Positions 1-5,532 are shown, counted from the first letter of the stretch. The stretch is 5,753 nt of DNA from Lysobacteraceae bacterium (GCA_004173415.1 SEHC01000148.1:1-5753), one strand, 5' to 3'. Numbers and translations are program-made. Notes: generated from the sequence alone by a model not told the origin.

Positions 1-63
1 GCGGGTCTGGTGGCCGAAATGGACGCCGGCTTCCAGCATCTGGCGCATGGTGACTTGGGGCAT
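1..63 (-). CDS. rpsB: 30S ribosomal protein S2, N-terminal fragment (runs off window)
   Basis: S2 is an essential small-subunit ribosomal protein. Only the first 21 codons are inside the window. The translation begins MPQVTMRQMLEAGVHFGHQ; the block MLEAGVHFGHQ is the hallmark N-terminus of bacterial S2. The ATG at 63-61 is preceded by AGGAG (76-72) at 8-nt spacing, a good ribosome binding site that fixes the start. In gammaproteobacteria rpsB is normally followed by tsf and lies divergent from map; map is indeed found at the other edge of this window, with a pilus operon in between. Expression is expected to be driven by its own promoter at 304-332 and to be controlled by S2 feedback through the long leader. 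The identification is firm despite the short length. Confidence 0.95.
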   Translation of the reverse strand, partial: MPQVTMRQMLEAGVHFGHQTR

Positions 64-297
64 TGCAGTGACTCCTGAGGGGGAACCGGCCGCCAGCTTT
101 GGGTAAAGGCGGGTGCCAGACACCTCATGGAGGCGACTGGCGATGGTTCCGGGGTTGGGCCTCCCTGCAGCTTCCGTGTCCGAACCCCTTGATTCCATTG
201 GGAATCTCGAGGCACCCCGGCACGGGCTGTGGCTGCAGGTGTGTATTCGCCGGTGTCGTCCGGCGTGGACGGATTGGCGGGCAGGGCCCGGCAAAGC
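64..297 (-). promoter_or_regulatory. rpsB 5' leader, candidate S2 autoregulatory RNA
   Basis: About 234 nt lie between the predicted transcription start (near 297) and the rpsB ATG, with no gene in between. Read on the minus strand it holds several good helices: a 5-bp stem 271-267/261-257; GATTCC-CAAT-GGAATC at 206-191; GGGGTT (188-183) with AACCCC (156-151); a long hairpin at 141-115; and GGGTGCC (217-211) with GGCACCC (117-111), which would close the domain but shares bases with the 141-115 hairpin. GGAACC (150-145) can also pair with GGTTCC (87-82), next to the ribosome binding site. In gammaproteobacteria S2 is known to repress rpsB-tsf through a structured leader, and the t44/tff RNA family maps to this leader in enterobacteria. 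That this leader works the same way is inference; no S2-binding motif was checked. Confidence 0.6.
115..141 (-). promoter_or_regulatory. Strong hairpin in the rpsB leader
   Basis: On the minus strand GCCAG (141-137) pairs with CTGGC (119-115). After one T-T mismatch, a second six-pair helix (135-130 with 126-121, including one G-T wobble) closes a three-base loop CAT. There is no T-tract after it, and it lies about 40 nt upstream of the rpsB ribosome binding site, so it looks like a leader regulatory element rather than a terminator. Its 3' arm overlaps GGCACCC (117-111), which can alternatively pair with GGGTGCC (217-211), so two mutually exclusive folds are possible. Confidence 0.55.
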
Positions 298-303
298 CGC
301 GGA

Positions 304-332
304 ATTATAGCCCTCGGCAGCCGCTGCGGCAA
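304..332 (-). promoter_or_regulatory. rpsB sigma70-type promoter
   Basis: On the minus strand there is TTGCCG (332-327), a 17-nt spacer, and a perfect TATAAT (309-304). Transcription would start near 297. The stretch between the -10 box and the start is GC-rich (TCCGCG), the discriminator type associated with stringent control of ribosomal genes. The -10 box lies only 57 bp beyond the stop codon of the pilus adhesin. Confidence 0.8.
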
Positions 333-349
333 ATGTGCAGGCCCGCAGC
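323..349 (-). other. Inverted repeat between adhesin stop and rpsB promoter
   Basis: GCTGCGG (349-343) and CCGCAGC (329-323) form a perfect 7-bp stem with a 13-nt loop, beginning 17 nt after the adhesin stop codon. The 3' arm overlaps the -35 box of the rpsB promoter (332-327). No run of T follows, so it is not a classical intrinsic terminator; it might slow polymerase, assist Rho-dependent ending, protect the 3' end of the pilus mRNA, or be chance in GC-rich DNA. Confidence 0.3.
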
Positions 350-365
350 CACCACCGACCCGCGC

Positions 366-1400
366 TCAGTAGGTGAGGGTCACGATCACCGTGTCGGAAA
401 AGCTACCCCGGACCGGAGTGGGCTGGGCCGGGACGCGTCCGTACACGGTCAACGACTGGGTAGCGTTGGTACCCGTGCCGCCGCTTGTATCCGTGCCCAA
501 GGTATTGCCCCAGCGCTGGCCGCGGCCGCTGTCGCGGTACAGGTCGTAGGTGAGAAAGCTTCCCGAAGGTCCCGCCATCCGGCGGACATTGCCATTGGCG
601 TTGGCGCCATTGTTGAGTCCGACGCGCCAGACGGCACCCAGTGGGCATTGCAGCTGGATGGTGCTGGTCTGGTCACGGTTGGCCGGTAGCCCCGTCACCG
701 CGCCGAAATCCAGGTCGGTGGCGGTGGTGATGCGGCAGGTATTGGCGAAGGTGGCGGAGACACCGGTATAGACGCCGCTGACGATCCCCGAACCAGAGGT
801 GCCGCTACCCGACAGGCATTGCGCCAGAGTGGGCGTGGCTGGCGTCGACAATCCCCCGGTGTTGTAGCTGTAGCGCAACTGGCCGCCATTGAGCTGGCTT
901 TGGTAGGCGTAGGTCGAGGGAAGCGACTGGTTGGGCAGCGCGCGCGCGTAGACCGGCATCGTCCCGTTTCCCTCATAGGTGAACAAGGTGGACAACGTGA
1001 GGGTCGTGGAATACGCGGGATAGGGGCTGCCATACGGGCCGATGACCTGGGTGCGCGCAGGGTCGGAGTACAGGTTGTACGCCATCTGCGCGCCGTTGTA
1101 GTTGGTCATGTAGCGGGGATTGATGCCGGCGATCGGGCTGCCCTCGGGCAAGGACAGGCAAACCCGGAAAGCGGTGAATTCGAAAATATTGCGCTGGCAA
1201 CGGAAGACGAGGTTGTCGACGGTGTCCTTGCCAGCGGTCCCGACCTCGCCGAAGGCGATCGTCGGCTGCTCGGTTACCCAGCAACTCTGTGCGTTCGCGG
1301 GCGCGGCCGCCGCCGACCAGAGCAGCAGGCACAGCGAGAGCTTGAGCAGGATCGCCAACATCGGCAGGGAGAATGCGTGCGGGTGGACGGGCATTGGCAT
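366..1400 (-). CDS. Two-domain spore coat U tip adhesin (CsuE-like)
   Basis: This is the probable tip subunit of an archaic chaperone-usher pilus, 344 residues. A signal peptide runs over residues 1-37 (hydrophobic core about 14-33, ending APANA before Q38). The N-terminal domain spans about 39-195, with cysteines at 40, 68, 81 and 195. A Gly/Ser linker (SGSGTSGSG, about 197-205) leads to a C-terminal spore coat U domain (about 208-344) with cysteines at 222 and 252. This second domain closely resembles the pilin at 4634-5140, sharing DLDFG-like, YxLxRD, GTDT, VYGRVPA and a final VTLTY. The mature protein starts almost directly at the first Cys, so it lacks the N-terminal donor strand of the pilin, as expected for a subunit at the tip. 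The start at 1400 is chosen for GAGG with 5-nt spacing; ATG at 1424, overlapping the usher stop as ATGA, is the alternative. It is last in the operon, as csuE is in Acinetobacter. The adhesive target is unknown. Confidence 0.85.
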   Translation of the reverse strand: MPMPVHPHAFSLPMLAILLKLSLCLLLWSAAAAPANAQSCWVTEQPTIAFGEVGTAGKDTVDNLVFRCQRNIFEFTAFRVCLSLPEGSPIAGINPRYMTNYNGAQMAYNLYSDPARTQVIGPYGSPYPAYSTTLTLSTLFTYEGNGTMPVYARALPNQSLPSTYAYQSQLNGGQLRYSYNTGGLSTPATPTLAQCLSGSGTSGSGIVSGVYTGVSATFANTCRITTATDLDFGAVTGLPANRDQTSTIQLQCPLGAVWRVGLNNGANANGNVRRMAGPSGSFLTYDLYRDSGRGQRWGNTLGTDTSGGTGTNATQSLTVYGRVPAQPTPVRGSFSDTVIVTLTY

Positions 1401-1420
1401 GTTTCCCTCGCGGACAGGTT

Positions 1421-3892
1421 TCATCGGCAGGTCAGCTCGCCCAGATCGACCCGGCTGGAGGATCCCGGCACGGCAGGCAGTGTCGCAGAACATGAGCGGC
1501 TCCTGGACTTCACCTGCAGGCGTGCATTGCCAGGCGGATCCTGCAGGTAGATGGCTCCGTCATGGCCTACGAACGTCAACGGCACGGGCGCGCCGCCATC
1601 GGCCGCCAACAGGAAGACCTCGCTGCCCGCGGCCACCGGCTCGCCGGCGTCGTCGCGCAGGCTGGCCTGCACCGACACAATGCGGCGCATCGCGAAGTCG
1701 GCCAGCATCCCGCTGCGGCTTTGCGGCACGGCATCCAGCGTCGTGCGTTCAACCAGCATGTCCGCGGGCAACTGCATGGGATCGATAGAAAGCTGGTTGC
1801 GTTGCCACGCGTTGAGGCGGTTGATGAACAACAGGCCGTTGTCGTCGGTATGTCCCACCAGCCTGTTCTCAAGCTTGACCGGCACGTTGGCCACCCCGTG
1901 GGTGGAAACCAGCGCGAACGAATCGTCGACGCGGCGCATGGCATAGGCATGTCCGCCCATCAGCACCAGTCCGCCGTTGGCGTTGGCGTAGATGCTGGTC
2001 GACGAATCCAGCCCCTTGCTGCCGCGCCAGTGGTCCGCACCCGCGAGCCATTGGCCGTAACGGCCTAGCTGGCTGATCTGCGCCTGCGCGCCGGCGTTGT
2101 CGCCCAAAGTGCTTTGCGCCCGCCAGCCCCAGCCACCCAGGTCGGCCGGCGCCGCGCGTGACACTTCCGCAGACACGTTCCGGGCGTTACGGCTGTGCCG
2201 GCCGCTGGCCGATACGGACGTGTAGCGATCAAGCGGCATCGACCAGGACAGGTAGGCGCTGTAGCCGTCGCGTCGCCCGAGGTCGCGGTTCACGCTGAAG
2301 TTCAGGTTGCCGCCCACCGGCAGCTGCCGCGACCAGCTGAGGCTGAGGAAGCGGGTGCGTTCCTCGCTCGCGTACTGCTGGCTCACATAGCTGGTTCCCC
2401 ATTGACCCAGCCAGCTGTTGAATCCGAGAAAGGCCTGGTCGGTTCCCCGGGGCAGGACGGAATTCTCCAGGCTGGCGACGTCACGGAATTCGGCGTCACG
2501 CCGGGTGCTGCCGAGGAACAGGTTGAAGGCCGGCGAACTCCATTGATAGCTGGCACTGCCCTGCAGTCCACTGTTCCCGGCATGGCTGCTGCCCGCGATG
2601 GCTCCGCTGAAGACGCCGCCGCGGCTGCCCAGCAGCCAGACACCGCCGATGCCGCCGAGCTGCAGGCCGCGCGTGGTCTCGGCGTGGGCTTCCAGGGTGG
2701 TTCGATCGCTGAGGCCGTACCGGCCACTGGCAATGGCCATGGGGTCGTCCGCATAGGCGAAGGACTGGTTGCCGTATTCCTGGCGCACCACGCCCATGTC
2801 CACGGACCAATCGGAGAGGCCGGCCTGCAACAGTTCGGGGCTGCCGTAGAGCGAGAAGTTGACCAGTTGGCTGCGGCCGTTGAGATCGGTGATCACAAGT
2901 TGGGCGTGGCCTGCGCCATTGAGTGCCGGCACACTGTCGATCTGGAACTGGCCCGGCTGCACTTGCTGGCTGGACTGCCTGAGCCCGTTGATCAGCAGGT
3001 CCACGGTCGACGGCAAGGCCGCTTCGCCGGTGAACGAGGCCAATGGCGCGGTAACCCGGTAGGGCTGCAGGGAAAAGTTGCGCGACACCCGTACGCCGCC
3101 AAAGCGGGTGGCGCGTGACCAGGAAACAGCGCCGCTCACGGCATCGCCGACGCTCACCGAGAGCATGCGGTCCGGCAGGTCCAGCTGCCAGGACGTGTCC
3201 AGCCGAACATTCTCGTGCCGGTAGATGCTTTCACCATCAAGTCCCTGGCCATAGACCAGACGGCTGTTCATGGTGTTGCTCCATGTGCCCGGCCCGACGC
3301 CGAACAGCCGCAATTCGTTCCAGCCGCTCAGCGAGCCGTAGCCGTCGCCGCGCTGTCCGTACCAGTCGTAGTTGAGGATCAGCCCTGGCGCGCGCGTGGC
3401 CGGATCAATGCGCGGCGCATCGGGCTGGCTGAAACCGAACCGGACCGGGGCGCGGTCCAGCATAGCCAGTGGGAGCGACAGCGAGATCCGTTGGCGCGCA
3501 GCGTCGTAGTCGGCTTGCAGGCCGGGGATGTCCCGCAGCGCAACCAGGCCCGCAGCACTGGCACTGCCCGGCCATTTGATGCCGAGTTCGCGCAGGGTGC
3601 CGACGCTTGCCCGCAACTGTCCTTCTTCCATGACGAATCGAGCCAGCCGGCCGGTGGCGGACTGGTTCAGCACCACTTCCAGATAGAGTTCCTGCGCTTG
3701 AGAAGTCAGGAGGCCGGTCTCGTCGCCCGACGAGGCAAGCGAGAGGCCGGTCGTCAGGATTCCGCCGGCCGGCCGTGCCGCGGGCGCCGCGCCGGCTTCA
3801 ATTGCGGCAGCAGGCATCGACAGGGCGGCGAGGACGACGGAAACGCTAGCGGACAGGAGGCTGAAGCGACAGGGTTTGTTCTGCGGCGTCAT
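1421..3892 (-). CDS. Outer-membrane usher of archaic chaperone-usher pilus (CsuD-like)
   Basis: An 823-residue outer-membrane usher that accepts chaperone-subunit complexes and secretes the growing pilus. Residues 1-30 look like a signal peptide (KPCR, a hydrophobic stretch, then MPAAA). The N-terminal periplasmic domain lies about 65-160, including LYLEVVLNQ near 69. A 24-strand-type beta-barrel should span about 170-650, interrupted by the plug domain at about 285-350 (LPSTVDLLINGLRQ through LVITDLNGRSQLVNFSLY). The C-terminal domains follow: the first at about 658-720 (GVANVPVKLENRLVGHTDDN) and the second at about 735-823, with Cys801 and Cys822 possibly paired. Length is normal for the family. 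The start at 3892 gives a proper signal peptide and a 47-nt overlap with the chaperone gene; only a weak AAGG lies upstream, so translation probably depends on coupling. Its stop lies 20 nt before the chosen adhesin start. Usher identity is firm; assignment to the archaic class comes from the spore coat U partners. Confidence 0.93.
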   Translation of the reverse strand: MTPQNKPCRFSLLSASVSVVLAALSMPAAAIEAGAAPAARPAGGILTTGLSLASSGDETGLLTSQAQELYLEVVLNQSATGRLARFVMEEGQLRASVGTLRELGIKWPGSASAAGLVALRDIPGLQADYDAARQRISLSLPLAMLDRAPVRFGFSQPDAPRIDPATRAPGLILNYDWYGQRGDGYGSLSGWNELRLFGVGPGTWSNTMNSRLVYGQGLDGESIYRHENVRLDTSWQLDLPDRMLSVSVGDAVSGAVSWSRATRFGGVRVSRNFSLQPYRVTAPLASFTGEAALPSTVDLLINGLRQSSQQVQPGQFQIDSVPALNGAGHAQLVITDLNGRSQLVNFSLYGSPELLQAGLSDWSVDMGVVRQEYGNQSFAYADDPMAIASGRYGLSDRTTLEAHAETTRGLQLGGIGGVWLLGSRGGVFSGAIAGSSHAGNSGLQGSASYQWSSPAFNLFLGSTRRDAEFRDVASLENSVLPRGTDQAFLGFNSWLGQWGTSYVSQQYASEERTRFLSLSWSRQLPVGGNLNFSVNRDLGRRDGYSAYLSWSMPLDRYTSVSASGRHSRNARNVSAEVSRAAPADLGGWGWRAQSTLGDNAGAQAQISQLGRYGQWLAGADHWRGSKGLDSSTSIYANANGGLVLMGGHAYAMRRVDDSFALVSTHGVANVPVKLENRLVGHTDDNGLLFINRLNAWQRNQLSIDPMQLPADMLVERTTLDAVPQSRSGMLADFAMRRIVSVQASLRDDAGEPVAAGSEVFLLAADGGAPVPLTFVGHDGAIYLQDPPGNARLQVKSRSRSCSATLPAVPGSSSRVDLGELTCR

Positions 3893-4634
3893 TGTTGAAC
3901 TTGGCCTTCAGTGTGCCGCCGGCGCGTGCCGACCCGGGCAGTGGCAAGGGCCACTGCATCTGCTGTCCCGCCAGCACGTATCCCAGCAAGCCAGGAACCA
4001 GCTCTATCCTGCTGCCATCGGCGTTGACGTAGACCAGGTTGCTTATCCGGACCCGTTGCCGGCCCCGGTTGTCCAGCTGCAGCACGCCGCCGTTGCCGGT
4101 TTGCAAACTTGCGGCCAGTGCGGAGGTGTCCGTAGCCGGTGCCGGCTGGCTTGACGCCAGCGTCGGCGCCGTGCCTCCGGGAAGCACGAACACGGGAATC
4201 GAATAGCGCAGGAGCAACTGCAGACCCGAAGTTTCTGCCCGGGTTTCATCCGGCAGCTCGTCGACCAGCAGGCGGTAGCTCAGCTCGCGCGGCGAAGGGT
4301 CGGCGGCCAGGCGGATGATCCGCACCAACTGGCTTTGGCCAGGGGGTATTTCCAGGATCGGGGGACTGGCCACCAGTTCGCTGGTGTTGGCCAGGGTTTC
4401 TTCGCCCCCGGCTTGCGACCATTGCTGCACGCGCACCTGCGCGCGCAGCGTGGCCGTTCCGGTATTGCTCAGCCACAAACCCTGCGCCTGCTCGGTTGGG
4501 GAAAATTCCAGCGAAATCGGCGATACCTGCAGGTCACCGGCCAGGACGGCCGGCGCCAGCAGTGCACATGCGGCAACCAGCAACCAGGCGGTGGCCTGGC
4601 GCAGGCATCGAGGCAGGGATGTGCCCATGTGCAT
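3846..4634 (-). CDS. Periplasmic pilus chaperone (CsuC-like, PapD superfamily)
   Basis: A 262-residue chaperone that would fold pilin and adhesin in the periplasm by lending them a beta-strand and then deliver them to the usher. The signal peptide covers residues 1-32 (hydrophobic 15-31, AVLA before GDLQ). The first immunoglobulin-like domain (about 34-155) carries family landmarks: LQVSPISLEF (35-44), PPILEIPPGQSQLVRI (91-106), SYRLLVDELP (119-128), and the donor strand G1 with LQLLLRYSIPVFVLP (138-152). The second domain spans about 160-262. By eye, the positions of the PapD subunit-anchoring residues Arg8 and Lys112 fall on Pro39 and Ser145, with Arg143 nearby, so the classical basic cleft appears absent; archaic chaperones are known to differ here. 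The start ATG (4634-4632) shares its A with the pilin stop TGA, giving TGATG, typical of termination-reinitiation. No clear ribosome binding site is seen. A second ATG at 4628 is possible. Confidence 0.92.
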   Translation of the reverse strand: MHMGTSLPRCLRQATAWLLVAACALLAPAVLAGDLQVSPISLEFSPTEQAQGLWLSNTGTATLRAQVRVQQWSQAGGEETLANTSELVASPPILEIPPGQSQLVRIIRLAADPSPRELSYRLLVDELPDETRAETSGLQLLLRYSIPVFVLPGGTAPTLASSQPAPATDTSALAASLQTGNGGVLQLDNRGRQRVRISNLVYVNADGSRIELVPGLLGYVLAGQQMQWPLPLPGSARAGGTLKAKFNNDAAEQTLSLQPPVR

Positions 4635-5140
4635 CAGTAGGTGATGGTGGCAACGACAACGTCGAGGTAGGTGCCGGCCGGGACGTTGGTCGAGGCGGCG
4701 GGCACGCGGCCGTAGACCGGCACGGTCACATTAATGCCGGTGCCGGTGCCGGCCAGGGTGTCGGTGCCCGTGGTCGAACCCCACAGGGTGCTGCGGCCGA
4801 TGTCGCGGAACAGGCCGTAAGGAACGAAGTTGCCGCCATTGGCCATGCGCCGGTTGGTCGCGGAAACCGCAACGGCGGACGGATTCAAGCCATTGCCCAT
4901 GGCGATGGTGTACGGGGTGCCGGTGGAGCAGTTGACGGTAAGGGCGCTGGCCGAGTCCCAGTTGCCGGTGGAGCGGGCACGGGTGCCGAAATCCAGTTCG
5001 GTCGCGGTAACGGTATGGATGTCGCAGGATTCGGTGATGACGATCTTGACCTGGAAAGAAGCCGTGTCGGTCGCGGCGGCGGCTTGGCCGGCGGCGACGA
5101 GGAGGGCAGTGGCAAGAGCGGCCTTGTTGAGCAGACGCAT
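4634..5140 (-). CDS. Spore coat U domain pilin, probable major pilus subunit (CsuA/B-like)
   Basis: A secreted 168-residue subunit and the first gene of the operon. The signal peptide covers about 1-23 (MRLLNKAALATALLVAAGQ then AAA). The mature N-terminus has an alternating segment, TASFQVKIVIT (26-36), which fits a donor strand that completes the fold of the next subunit. The spore coat U domain follows: Cys39 and Cys71 (likely disulfide), ATELDFGT (46-53), RRMANGG (97-103), YGLFRDIGR (108-116), GTDT (125-128), VYGRVPA (142-148) and a C-terminal VATITY. The start at 5140 is chosen because it gives a normal signal peptide and is preceded by AGGGA at 9-nt spacing; an upstream in-frame ATG at 5302 sits on the promoter and is not credible. 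The position behind a sigma54-type promoter and the intact donor strand support the role of polymerising shaft protein. Minor pilin genes like csuA and csuB do not follow it. Confidence 0.9.
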   Translation of the reverse strand: MRLLNKAALATALLVAAGQAAAATDTASFQVKIVITESCDIHTVTATELDFGTRARSTGNWDSASALTVNCSTGTPYTIAMGNGLNPSAVAVSATNRRMANGGNFVPYGLFRDIGRSTLWGSTTGTDTLAGTGTGINVTVPVYGRVPAASTNVPAGTYLDVVVATITY

Positions 5141-5146
5141 TGGTGG

Positions 5147-5158
5147 ATTTCCCTGTAA
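5147..5158 (-). promoter_or_regulatory. Pilin ribosome binding site overlapping a CsrA/RsmA-like site
   Basis: The minus strand reads TTACAGGGAAAT here. AGGGA acts as Shine-Dalgarno, 9 nt before the ATG at 5140. The same bases match the known CsrA/RsmA consensus RUACARGGAUGU at 9 of 12 positions, with a perfect ACARGGA core (5156-5150). Binding of CsrA/RsmA here would block translation of the pilin and, through coupling, of the whole operon. The sequence match is seen; the regulation is inferred. Confidence 0.45.
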
Positions 5159-5220
5159 GTAAATGAGGCAAAAGTGGAGTGAGTGAAGAACCGTCAAGGT
5201 GCTGTCCGTGAACCTGCCGG

Positions 5221-5236
5221 CAGGCTTCCTGGCCTG
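5221..5236 (-). promoter_or_regulatory. Hairpin with AGGA in its loop, in the pilin leader
   Basis: In the predicted untranslated leader, CAGGC (5236-5232) pairs with GCCTG (5225-5221) and exposes the loop CAGGAA. A GGA in a hairpin loop is the typical second site for a CsrA/RsmA dimer. A perfect 12-bp palindrome CCTGCCGGCAGG (5224-5213) and a stem GCTGC-GGG-GCAGC (5251-5239) lie beside it, so the leader is well structured and the CAGGC hairpin competes with the palindrome. Confidence 0.35.
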
Positions 5237-5285
5237 TCGCTGCCCCGCAGCAAACTCGCCGCGAACGCGCTTTCGAAGGGGTGTA

Positions 5286-5301
5286 AGCAAACGCCGTGCC
5301 A
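5286..5301 (-). promoter_or_regulatory. Sigma54 (RpoN) promoter of the pilus operon
   Basis: The minus strand reads TGGCACG (5301-5295), GCGT, TTGCT (5290-5286). This matches the sigma54 consensus TGGCACG-N4-TTGCW at every defined position, with the invariant GG and GC separated by exactly 10 nt. Transcription would start near 5275, leaving a leader of about 135 nt before the pilin ATG. I saw no convincing sigma70 promoter in the correct orientation in this gap. Sigma54 promoters need an activating ATPase bound upstream; candidate sites lie at 5388-5447. The match is seen directly; its use in the cell is inferred. Confidence 0.78.
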
Positions 5302-5315
5302 ACTTTCGAGCAAGG

Positions 5316-5332
5316 TGAACTTCCCGTGTTCA
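5316..5332. promoter_or_regulatory. Inverted repeat TGAAC-N7-GTTCA upstream of the sigma54 promoter
   Basis: TGAAC (5316-5320) and GTTCA (5328-5332) form a perfect 5-bp inverted repeat with a 7-bp spacer, centred about 49 bp upstream of the predicted pilus transcription start and just upstream of the -24 element. The geometry fits a dimeric regulator; no specific family is recognised, and a 5-bp repeat could be chance. Confidence 0.3.
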
Positions 5333-5387
5333 GGAAGAAGTCCAGGTCTTGTGTGGATCCCCGTACCTAGGCCACCGCTAAAAAAAT

Positions 5388-5447
5388 GTGACGCAATAGG
5401 TCATATAAGTATGCGGCAGGTCACGCGCGTAACGGGAATTACGCAAT
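5388..5447. promoter_or_regulatory. Repeat cluster, candidate upstream activator site
   Basis: This stretch is noticeably richer in A/T than its surroundings and holds several short repeats. ACGCAAT occurs at 5391-5397 and 5441-5447, exactly 50 bp apart. AGGTCA occurs at 5398-5403 and 5418-5423, exactly 20 bp apart. GCGTAA (5427-5432) and TTACGC (5439-5444) form a perfect inverted repeat with a 6-bp spacer. GTCACGC (5420-5426) abuts GCGTAAC (5427-5433) as a near-palindrome. An A7 tract (5380-5386) sits at its edge. The cluster lies about 113-172 bp upstream of the predicted pilus start, the usual range for sigma54 activator sites, but it could equally serve map. Confidence 0.4.
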
Positions 5448-5489
5448 TTCTTGGAGCCTGGCCGATCCGCCGTAGAGCGCCGATGGACC

Positions 5490-5502
5490 CCCCGATTCGG
5501 GG
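5490..5502. other. GC-rich inverted repeat upstream of map
   Basis: CCCCGA and TCGGGG flank a single T, a perfect 6-bp inverted repeat 43 bp upstream of the map start. There is no T-run on either side, so it does not look like a terminator. It may be a protein site or chance in GC-rich DNA. Confidence 0.2.
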
Positions 5503-5532
5503 CTGTCCGAGTCAATCGCCCGCCAAATCGAC

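Noticed and set aside
99..689. 196-codon plus-strand open frame across the rpsB leader and adhesin end
   Set aside because: It runs over the rpsB promoter and leader and the antisense of the spore coat U domain, with no ribosome binding site or known protein features.
1401..1493. Upstream start of the adhesin at 1493
   Set aside because: It would overlap the usher by 73 nt and place a charged, non-signal extension before the signal peptide; starts at 1400 or 1424 fit far better.
819..1550. 243-codon open frame on the plus strand opposite the adhesin and usher end
   Set aside because: Antisense to two supported genes, Arg/Gly-rich composition, no family features; a shadow of GC-rich codon usage.
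2195..3118. 307-codon open frame on the plus strand opposite the usher
   Set aside because: It lies wholly antisense to a well-supported usher gene, has no recognisable domain, signal peptide or ribosome binding site, and is low-complexity Ala/Gly/Val-rich as expected of a mirror frame in GC-rich coding DNA.
4735..4752. Three tandem copies of TGCCGG inside the pilin gene
   Set aside because: It encodes a Gly/Thr/Ala loop and copy number is small; slippage would stay in frame, but nothing shows it is variable.
5141..5302. Upstream start of the pilin at 5302
   Set aside because: That ATG coincides with the sigma54 promoter and the extension has no secretion signal at its N-terminus; the 5140 start has a ribosome binding site and signal peptide.
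5381..5386. A/T run as a terminator
   Set aside because: No GC-rich hairpin lies directly before the T-run on the minus strand or A-run on the plus strand, and no gene ends nearby.
5404..5409. TATAAG as a plus-strand promoter for map
   Set aside because: Good -10 match, but the -35 position is an A-run without a TTGACA-like element; kept only as an alternative to the box at 5533-5538.
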